Source: Prochlorococcus sp. MIT 1314 (GTDB taxonomy: Bacteria; Cyanobacteriota; Cyanobacteriia; PCC-6307; Cyanobiaceae). From it: a stretch of 64,000 bases of DNA. A model generated the notes under the pieces. That model ran no database searches. It was not told the DNA's origin and worked only from the letters and a program-made list of their open reading frames with translations. Location of the stretch: the NCBI RefSeq assembly GCF_034093315.1, contig NZ_CP139300.1, positions 992,001 to 1,056,000 of the forward strand, written 5' to 3'. How positions within the stretch are numbered: position 1 is the stretch's first letter; each line of letters begins with the position of its first letter. The position numbers were made by a program, and so were the translations under genes. This document shows, one piece after another, positions 57,485 through 64,000 of the stretch.

Positions 57485-58140
57485 GCTCTATTTCTTTTAA
57501 TAAATCTAATAAGTAGCTTTATTAAAAAATACAAAAAAATTAAAATTAAAATTGGCTTCACAACATATTTTATTTGATCTAAATAAGTTTCAATGATTGG
57601 ATAATTTTCACCAAATAAATAACCTGCGTAGGTGAGAAGTGCGACCCATATTAAGCTACCTGATGTAGTCCAAATCAAAAATTTTCTTAAAGGCATAAGC
57701 TCTATGCCGGCAGGAACAGAAATTAAAGTTCTTATACCTGGGACTAATCTACCCCAAAAAACTAAAGAAACACCGTATTTGTCAAACCACCTTTTACTTT
57801 TAGCTAAATCTTTCGAAGAAATACCTAAATATTTTCCTTTTTTATCAAGAAAGTTTGAAATTTTTTTTTCATTTAAAAACCTTCCTAAGTAATACCAAGG
57901 CAAAGATCCTAAAATCGTTCCAAATAAACCCCAAAAAACTAAAACATAAAAATTTAATTTTTGTTGGAAAACAAAAAATCCCCCCAATGGCATTATTATT
58001 TCCGAAGGGATTGGAGGTATTATATTTTCTAAAAACATAGCCAAACATATAGTAAGGTATGCAATTATTGAATTCTTTTCAACAGCCAAACTAATATAGT
58101 CAGGAATTGAAGTAAGAAAATTTAGAAAAATTAAACTCAA
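57481..58140 (-). CDS. DedA family membrane protein
   Basis: 219 residues with about five hydrophobic segments. The family features are FLENIIPPIPSEIIMPLGGF, GSLPWYYLGRFL and the FDKYGVSLVFWGRLVPGIRTLISVPAG segment, including the conserved Arg. DedA proteins are undecaprenyl-phosphate or lipid flippases in several bacteria; specificity here is unknown. It precedes the ahcY stop by few bases on the same strand. Confidence 0.9.
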   Translation of the reverse strand: MSLIFLNFLTSIPDYISLAVEKNSIIAYLTICLAMFLENIIPPIPSEIIMPLGGFFVFQQKLNFYVLVFWGLFGTILGSLPWYYLGRFLNEKKISNFLDKKGKYLGISSKDLAKSKRWFDKYGVSLVFWGRLVPGIRTLISVPAGIELMPLRKFLIWTTSGSLIWVALLTYAGYLFGENYPIIETYLDQIKYVVKPILILIFLYFLIKLLIRFIKRNRA

Positions 58141-58142
58141 AC

Positions 58143-59561
58143 TTAATATCTATAAAGTTCTGGTTTATAAGGTCCATCAACAGAAACATTAATATAATCA
58201 GCCTGTTCTTTGGTTAATTTTGTTAATTTTGCACCTATTTTATCCAAATGTAACCTAGCCACCATTTCATCTAAATGCTTAGGTAAAACATAAACCTCTT
58301 TAGCATATTGTTCTGACTTATTGAAAAGTTCAATTTGAGCTAGGACCTGATTAGTAAAAGAATTACTCATAACAAAACTTGGATGACCTGTGGCACAACC
58401 CAAGTTGACTAATCTACCTTCCGCTAAAAGAATAATTTTGTTTCCACTCGGTAAAGTTATGTGATCAACCTGGGGCTTAATATTTTCCCAAGGATAATTC
58501 TTTAATGAAGCTACATCAATTTCATTATCAAAATGTCCAATATTACAAACAATAGCCTCATCCTTCATCTTTACTAGATTTTCGTGTGTTATTACTTGAT
58601 AGTTACCAGTAGCCGTAACAAATATATCTATGTCTTCAACAACGTCATTTAAGGTGACAACGCTATAACCTTCCATAGCTGCTTGAAGAGCACAAATAGG
58701 ATCAACTTCGGCAACTTTTACAATAGCTCCAAGTCCTCTCAATGACTGTGCTGACCCTTTACCTACATCGCCAAAGCCCATTACTAAGGCAACCTTACCG
58801 GCAATCATCACATCAGTCGCACGCTTAATGCTATCAACTAGAGATTCTCGGCATCCATATAAATTATCAAATTTGCTTTTAGTTACTGAATCATTAACGT
58901 TAATAGCAGGAAAAGGTAAAGCATTTTGCTTTTGTAATTGATAAAGTCTTGCCACACCAGTGGTAGTTTCCTCAGTAACACCAATAATATTACTCTTAAT
59001 TCTGGAGTAGAAACTACTGTCAATTTGCAATTTAGTCTTAATAGAGTTGAATAAAGCAATTTCTTCTTCATTAGTAGGATTATCTAGAACAGACAAATCT
59101 TTTTCTGCCTTACTACCAAGTATCAACAAACCAGTGGCATCTCCTCCATCATCAAGAATCATATTTGGAGAATCCGAACCCCAATCAAGTATGTAGTGCG
59201 TATACTGCCAGTATTCATCAAGAGTCTCACCTTTTTTGGCATATACAGAGATTGCTTGGTCTGCAATAGCTGCAGCTGCATGATCCTGGGTAGAAAAAAT
59301 ATTGCATGAAGCCCATTTCACTTCTGCACCAAGCTCAACAAGAGTTTCTATTAATACTGCTGTTTGAATTGTCATATGAAGACTTCCAGCTATTTTTGCA
59401 CCTTTGAGTGGCTTTTCAGATTGATATTTATCTCTAAGTGCCATTAATCCTGGCATTTCTGTTTCGGCGATTTTAATTTCTTTACGTCCAAAATCTGATA
59501 ACGAAATATCAGCAATTACGTATTTAGGGATAGAAGTTTTAACTGAATTGGAGATAACCAT
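58143..59561 (-). CDS. ahcY: Adenosylhomocysteinase
   Basis: 472 residues. The NAD site [18 protein letters not shown] is unmistakable, with the substrate region [21 protein letters not shown] at the N-terminus and the C-terminal [17 protein letters not shown]. It splits S-adenosylhomocysteine to adenosine and homocysteine, keeping methyl transfer going. The gap to DedA is 2 bases. Confidence 0.98.
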   Translation of the reverse strand: MVISNSVKTSIPKYVIADISLSDFGRKEIKIAETEMPGLMALRDKYQSEKPLKGAKIAGSLHMTIQTAVLIETLVELGAEVKWASCNIFSTQDHAAAAIADQAISVYAKKGETLDEYWQYTHYILDWGSDSPNMILDDGGDATGLLILGSKAEKDLSVLDNPTNEEEIALFNSIKTKLQIDSSFYSRIKSNIIGVTEETTTGVARLYQLQKQNALPFPAINVNDSVTKSKFDNLYGCRESLVDSIKRATDVMIAGKVALVMGFGDVGKGSAQSLRGLGAIVKVAEVDPICALQAAMEGYSVVTLNDVVEDIDIFVTATGNYQVITHENLVKMKDEAIVCNIGHFDNEIDVASLKNYPWENIKPQVDHITLPSGNKIILLAEGRLVNLGCATGHPSFVMSNSFTNQVLAQIELFNKSEQYAKEVYVLPKHLDEMVARLHLDKIGAKLTKLTKEQADYINVSVDGPYKPELYRY

Positions 59562-59600
59562 ATCTAATAAATTCTTTTTCCATTAAACTATAAATGATTT

Positions 59601-60050
59601 TTGCGTAATTTTGTGTTTGTTGAGAATTTAACAGAGACTTTAAATTTAGGAGAAAAACTCTCGCAAAAATTAAATCCAGAATCAATTGTTTTGTTACAAG
59701 GTCCAATAGGGGCAGGTAAAACCTCTTTTGTGCAAGGCATTGCCAAAGGGTTATCTATCTTAGAGGACATTACAAGCCCGACATTTGCTCTATCGCATCA
59801 CTACAATTCTGGAAAAATTCCGCTAATTCATCTTGATTTATACAGGTTAGAAAATATTTCTTCAGCAAAAGAAGTTTTTTTTTCTGAAGAACAAGAGGCA
59901 TTACAAAGCAAAGCTATTCTAGTTATTGAATGGCCAGAATTAATAGAACCACTTATTGAAAATTTCTGGAAAATAAAAATAAGTTATGCAAAAAATTGTG
60001 GAAGGCACTACGAGATAAGGGATCCTAAAAATTTATTAACCTTTTCATAA
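59601..60050 (+). CDS. tsaE: tRNA threonylcarbamoyladenosine ATPase TsaE
   Basis: 149 residues. The P-loop LLQGPIGAGKTSFVQGIAKGL and a later PLIHLDLYRLE motif identify TsaE, an ATPase in the t6A tRNA-modification complex. Only TTG (59601) or GTG (59613) starts are available; no ATG in frame. Its 3' end overlaps the convergent sugar kinase by 43 bases. Confidence 0.92.
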   Translation: MRNFVFVENLTETLNLGEKLSQKLNPESIVLLQGPIGAGKTSFVQGIAKGLSILEDITSPTFALSHHYNSGKIPLIHLDLYRLENISSAKEVFFSEEQEALQSKAILVIEWPELIEPLIENFWKIKISYAKNCGRHYEIRDPKNLLTFS

Positions 60051-61006
60051 TCTGGCTGTTGGTCGATTGCACCTTCCCCAAGACAAGTTAATAATCCACA
60101 AACACTTGCGAATTTGAGACAATCTTCTATTTCTAATTTATTTAAAGGATAGCCAGTAGAAATTAATTTTGAAATTAAGCCAGCGACAAAAGCATCACCT
60201 GCACCAGTTGTATCGATAATTTTTTGTGAATCAGGAATTAAAGTGGTTCCTTGCAATCCATTTATATACCATTCAACAGGATTCTTACCATCAGTTATTA
60301 TTACATCTGGCTTTTTTGACATTTGTTGAGATATCAATAAAGGATTTTCATGCTCAAAAAACAAAGTCCCTTCTTCCTTAGCAAGTTTTAAAACATGCGA
60401 ATGATTTAAAAATTTTTTAATTAAATTAATTCTCTCTTTTTTACTAATTTCTGATGAAAACCGTGAATAATCCCAAAAGACTTCTCTCCAATTCAAATCA
60501 ATAATTATTTTGACTTCAAATTTATTGGCCAGTTCTAGAAGAAAAAAAATAGTCTCTGCAGATGCTGGAGATGATAATACATTTGTGCCAGTAACCAAAT
60601 ATTTGGTTTCTATGAAAATTTTCTCCAAATTTGGCAGTTCTTTTTCCATTAATTTCTTACTAAGAGCTTCGTCAGCGAAGCGCGAATTAGAGCTTGGTTC
60701 AAATCCTGAAAAAAAACGATCTCCAAATTGATCTCTATCTACATTGACCACGCGAGTAGATAAATCATTATCTAATTGCAAGAAATCTAAAACAACCTCC
60801 AGTTCGTTAAATTTAGTAATAAATTTTTTCCCAAAATCATCACTTCCTAAACGTCCAATAAATATTGAATCAATTTTTAATTTTCTTAATGCACAAGCAA
60901 CATTAGCCGGTGCACCTCCCAAAAAATCTGTAAATCCTTGATTTGACTTATTCCTGATCCTATCTATTAAAGCCTCTCCAATACATACGACACTAGTCTT
61001 TTTCAT
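60008..61006 (-). CDS. PfkB family carbohydrate kinase (fructokinase-like)
   Basis: 332 residues. The N-terminal FLGGAPANVACALRKLKIDS and VFIGRLGSDDFGKKF, and the C-terminal DTTGAGDAFVAGLISKL with the catalytic Asp, define a PfkB/ribokinase fold. The GGAPANVA sequence suits fructokinases. No sugar transporter is nearby; a role in internal sugar metabolism (for example sucrose breakdown) is possible. Confidence 0.88.
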   Translation of the reverse strand: MKKTSVVCIGEALIDRIRNKSNQGFTDFLGGAPANVACALRKLKIDSIFIGRLGSDDFGKKFITKFNELEVVLDFLQLDNDLSTRVVNVDRDQFGDRFFSGFEPSSNSRFADEALSKKLMEKELPNLEKIFIETKYLVTGTNVLSSPASAETIFFLLELANKFEVKIIIDLNWREVFWDYSRFSSEISKKERINLIKKFLNHSHVLKLAKEEGTLFFEHENPLLISQQMSKKPDVIITDGKNPVEWYINGLQGTTLIPDSQKIIDTTGAGDAFVAGLISKLISTGYPLNKLEIEDCLKFASVCGLLTCLGEGAIDQQPDYEKVNKFLGSLIS

Positions 61007-61097
61007 AAAAATAAAACCCTTTTCCTTACCTAAGAATAATTAATCAAAAACAAATAATTTTTTTTTGAATTAAAGTTTAATTAATAGCTTTTTTGTA

Positions 61098-62012
61098 GTG
61101 TCTTTTAATAAATCTGAAAATTGGAACTGGAGAAACTGGGAAATTTCATGGTCCTTATCAAAAAAATCTACTTGCGAAAATAATATAAATATTTTGTTAA
61201 TACATGGATTTGGGGCATCAAAAAAACATTGGAGACATAATCAAGATTTTCTTGGCAAAAGTTTTAATTGTTATGCAATTGACTTACTAGGATTCGGAGA
61301 AAGCAGTCAGCCTAGTGCTCTATTAAATTACGAACCTTGTAAAGAAAATTCAATTAAATATTCATTTGATTTATGGAGTAACCAAATATCAACATTTTGT
61401 TCGGAAGTAATAAAATCTCCTGTTTACCTAGTAGGGAACTCAATTGGTGGTGTTATTGCATTGAAAGCTGCTGAAATTCTTAAAAATGATTGTAAAGGTG
61501 TAATTTTAATTGATTGTGCGCAAAGAACTATGGATGATAAACGCTTGAAAAAAAGTGATATTTTGATGAATTTACTCAGGCCAGTATTAAAAACATTAGT
61601 TAGGCAAAGAATAATTAGTAATACACTTTTTACAAGAGCTGCTAATCCAAAAGTTATAAAGAAAATACTTGAACAAGCTTACCCCTCAGGAAAAAATATT
61701 GATGAAGAATTAATTGAAATACTTTATAAACCCTCTCAAAGAACAAACTCTAAAGAGGCATTTCGAGGCTTTATTAACTTATTTGATGACTATCTTGCTA
61801 CAGACCTTTTCGATAAAGTTGGTACCCCAATCCAATTAATTTGGGGAGAAAAAGATCCTTGGGAATCTTTAAATGAGGCAAAAGAGTGGAAGAAAAAATT
61901 TAGGAATATTAAAAGATTAGATATTATAAATGGTGCAGGTCATTGCCCTCATGATGAGGAACCTGAAGAAACAAATAAGTTAATATGTGAATTTCTTCAA
62001 GAAACAAAATAA
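61098..62012 (+). CDS. Alpha/beta hydrolase (paralogue of the 32.7-kb gene)
   Basis: 304 residues, GTG start. LLIHGFGASKKHWRHN, YLVGNSIGGVIALKAAE (nucleophile elbow GNSIG), LIWGEKDPWESL and NGAGHCPHDEEPE (His) give the Ser-Asp-His triad. The order and sequence around these motifs closely match the protein at 32660-33559. Substrate not known. It overlaps the convergent sigma gene by 16 bases. Confidence 0.85.
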   Translation: MSFNKSENWNWRNWEISWSLSKKSTCENNINILLIHGFGASKKHWRHNQDFLGKSFNCYAIDLLGFGESSQPSALLNYEPCKENSIKYSFDLWSNQISTFCSEVIKSPVYLVGNSIGGVIALKAAEILKNDCKGVILIDCAQRTMDDKRLKKSDILMNLLRPVLKTLVRQRIISNTLFTRAANPKVIKKILEQAYPSGKNIDEELIEILYKPSQRTNSKEAFRGFINLFDDYLATDLFDKVGTPIQLIWGEKDPWESLNEAKEWKKKFRNIKRLDIINGAGHCPHDEEPEETNKLICEFLQETK

Positions 62013-62998
62013 GCTTCTACATTATCACTAAGTCTTCTCAGTCCTCTTAATCCATCTCGCTCTAGGTTTCTTACTCGATCTCTACTAATCCCTAGTACCC
62101 TCCCTATACCTGTCAGAGACATGGGCTCATCACCGTCCATCCCATATCTCATTCTTAAAACCCTACATTGCAGATCTGGTAATTGATGCAAAAGAGAATG
62201 AAGATCTCCTCTCATACAATCCATTTCTATTTGTTCGTCTGGTAAGTCCTCACCGCCTGCTAATAAATCTAATAAAACAGTGTCTTCGCCATCACCAACT
62301 TTTGTTTCAAGACTAACTGGCTGCCCAGCTTTGCACATCAAATCTTTAACATCATCTTCAGGAAGCTCTACATATTTCGCAAGTTCACTTACTGTTGGAG
62401 TTCTAGACATTTCTTGACTCAACTCTCTTTGCCCTTTTTTCAACTTATTAAGCATTTCAGTTATGTGAATTGGTAGCCTTATTGCCCGACTTTTTTCAGC
62501 TATTGCTCTAGTAATACCTTGTCTAATCCACCAGTATGCGTATGTTGAAAACTTGTAGCCTCTGGCTGGATCAAATTTTTCTACACCTCTTACCAGTCCT
62601 ATTGTTCCCTCTTGGATTAAATCTAATAATTCCATATTTCTTTTAGTATATTTTTTCGCAACACTTACTACCAACCTTAAATTAGCTGCAACCATTCTTT
62701 CTTTAGCCCTTTGTCCAGCTCTCAATCTTTTTCTTATTATGGGAGTAGCTAAATTTAATTTGTTTGATAATTCCTCAATACTTGGCTTATCTCCTGTTAA
62801 TTCAATCAATTCCAATTCTGCTCTTTCGACTTGCATATATTCTTGGACTTGCCTCCCAAGAGTAATTTCTTGCTCATGAGATAATAGGGGAACTCTACCA
62901 ATATCCCTCAAATAAGATCTAACAAGGTCAACATCGTTACTAGCTTTTAAACTTGATATTGTCACTAATTTATTCTCACTTAATGTTTCTGAAGGCAT
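61997..62998 (-). CDS. RNA polymerase group-2 sigma factor (RpoD family)
   Basis: 333 residues from the ATG at 62998. DLVRSYLRDIGRVPLLS is region 1.2, AKKYTKRNMELLDLIQEGTIGLVRGVEKFDP with YKFSTYAYWWIRQGITRAIA is region 2, and LTGIGRVLGISRDRVRNLERDGLRGLRRL is region 4. It lacks the long region 1.1 extension of the primary sigma, so it is probably a non-essential group-2 factor. The longer frame from a TTG adds 11 residues. Confidence 0.92.
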   Translation of the reverse strand: MPSETLSENKLVTISSLKASNDVDLVRSYLRDIGRVPLLSHEQEITLGRQVQEYMQVERAELELIELTGDKPSIEELSNKLNLATPIIRKRLRAGQRAKERMVAANLRLVVSVAKKYTKRNMELLDLIQEGTIGLVRGVEKFDPARGYKFSTYAYWWIRQGITRAIAEKSRAIRLPIHITEMLNKLKKGQRELSQEMSRTPTVSELAKYVELPEDDVKDLMCKAGQPVSLETKVGDGEDTVLLDLLAGGEDLPDEQIEMDCMRGDLHSLLHQLPDLQCRVLRMRYGMDGDEPMSLTGIGRVLGISRDRVRNLERDGLRGLRRLSDNVEAYFVS

Positions 62999-63098
62999 GA
63001 AAGTTGAATGTTGTTTTGTAAACAATACCATTAAGAAATGTAAAGTTAAACAAATAAATCCACATTTTTACAAAAATGAGAATAAATACCTAGTGAAT

Positions 63099-64000
63099 TT
63101 AGACTAATGAAGAGTGTAATAACCATTTTGCAGTGCTTAAATAAATAAATACACCTGCAATATCAGTGACAGTTGTTATGAAAGGAGAGGACATTAAGGC
63201 TGGATCCAATCTCATTCTGTCAAACAACAAAGGTAAAATAGCACCTGTTGTAGCAGCTAAGGTTGTTATGGATATTAAACTTATTCCTACTGCAGAAGCT
63301 ATTAAAGGACCTTCTCCTTGCCACCAAGCGAAGGGGAAAACTACCAGCATCATCAAAATTCCTAGAAGAGCTCCTGTTATTGCCTCCTTAATTACTGACT
63401 TAATTGCACCAAGAGACTTCAATTTTTGAGTACTTAAACCTCTAATAATAACCGTTGAACTTTGAGCGCCAACATTTCCTCCAGTACCTGTAAGCAGCGG
63501 AATAAATGCAGCCAATAAAACTATTTCTTTTAATATTTGATCATTCATGGCTATAACTTTTGTCGTCAAACCATTTGCCAAAACCAAAATTAACAACCAC
63601 AAAATTCTTCTACGAGCTATCGTAAACAAACTACTTTGGAAATAATCATCTTCATCTCCAGGTTGAACTGCCCCCGCAGCATAAATATCTCTTGTTGCTT
63701 CTTGCTCTATGACATCAATTAAATCATCGACAGTTACTATCCCAACAAGTCTCTTTTCTTTATCAACAACTGGAAGTGCTAAAAAATCATACCTTTGTAT
63801 TGCTCTTGCGACCTCTTCTTGATTCGTATTTGTAGAAATATTAACTACATCTCTTGTCATAACATCTCCAATTGGCTTAGAAGGATCGGCAGTGACAAGG
63901 TCTCTCAAAGAAAGAATGCCCGTTAAATGCCTTTCTTTGTCCGTAACATATAAACTATAAATTGTTTCTGTAAATGGAGCTCTTTTTCTGACTAATGAAA
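63099..64000 (-). CDS. mgtE: Magnesium transporter MgtE, 5' part outside the window
   Basis: The frame continues to the window edge, so the N-terminal domain is missing. What is visible is a CBS pair (ETIYSLYVTDKERHLTGILS ... RLVGIVTVDDLIDVI) and then a membrane domain with about five helices, including TGTGGNVGAQSSTVIIRGLS, the pore motif of MgtE. The CBS pair gates the channel by cytosolic Mg2+. The stop is at 63099. Confidence 0.93.
   Translation of the reverse strand, partial: SLVRKRAPFTETIYSLYVTDKERHLTGILSLRDLVTADPSKPIGDVMTRDVVNISTNTNQEEVARAIQRYDFLALPVVDKEKRLVGIVTVDDLIDVIEQEATRDIYAAGAVQPGDEDDYFQSSLFTIARRRILWLLILVLANGLTTKVIAMNDQILKEIVLLAAFIPLLTGTGGNVGAQSSTVIIRGLSTQKLKSLGAIKSVIKEAITGALLGILMMLVVFPFAWWQGEGPLIASAVGISLISITTLAATTGAILPLLFDRMRLDPALMSSPFITTVTDIAGVFIYLSTAKWLLHSSLV

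Overview
The window is a contiguous piece of a small, AT-rich, densely packed cyanobacterial chromosome. Gene content points to a high-light-type Prochlorococcus. It has photosystem I genes (psaC, psaD), the NDH-1 subunit ndhS, a cyanobacterial CURT1/CAAD-type thylakoid protein, a heme oxygenase-pebA-pebB bilin cluster, a CCB-type cytochrome b6f assembly factor, RpaB, and very short intergenic spacers. It has no phycobilisome structural genes, rRNA, CRISPR array or intact transposase. The strain call is inference from gene content and style.

Layout: 1-6.3 kb holds a 3' fragment of a fructosamine-kinase gene, a CAAD protein, a MoeB-rhodanese protein, a tandem CobA-type corrinoid adenosyltransferase, larE, speH, recF and tRNA-Arg(CCG). 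6.3-12.9 kb is a minus-strand run (GNAT protein, ppc, gshA, trpE, psaD). 13-16.7 kb is a tight mrp-rodA-histidine kinase unit. 16.8-20.9 kb has hemF, a CCB protein, an RNase D-like gene, a lipid-A-disaccharide-synthase-related gene and tRNA-Cys. 20.9-22.0 kb is the only clearly accessory stretch. It has tandem 34-residue repeats with a decayed fourth copy, GC-rich inverted repeats, a possible 45-residue gene, and a second partial copy of the tRNA-Cys 3' end.

22-28.9 kb has purM, a panC-cmk fusion, a tyrosine phosphatase and ho1-pebA-pebB. 29-38.5 kb has icd, a DUF1537 kinase, an aldose epimerase-like protein, an alpha/beta hydrolase, a cation/proton antiporter and glgP. 38.5-40.6 kb is an RNA-processing and translation cluster (tRNA-Arg(CCT), rnpB, rnc, ndhS, rimM). 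40.6-46.5 kb has glmS, psaC, acpP, fabF and tkt. 46.5-54.5 kb has thiC with an upstream TPP riboswitch, an M20 peptidase, a TPR protein, ruvB, smpB, lysS and rpaB. 54.6-64 kb has mreBCD, ssb, a DedA protein, ahcY, tsaE, a PfkB sugar kinase, a second alpha/beta hydrolase, a group-2 sigma factor and a 5'-truncated mgtE.

Most of the window is ordinary core genome: carbon metabolism (ppc, icd, tkt, glgP), cofactors (thiC, moeB, hemF, panC), cell shape (mreBCD, rodA) and light harvesting. The points most worth a second look are the tRNA-Cys-bounded mini-island at 20.9-21.9 kb, the recF start (intact P-loop N-terminus but no ATG/GTG/TTG in frame, next to an A8 run), the duplicated corrinoid adenosyltransferase, the histidine kinase with a degenerate ATPase domain, and the perfect A/T hairpin in front of glmS.
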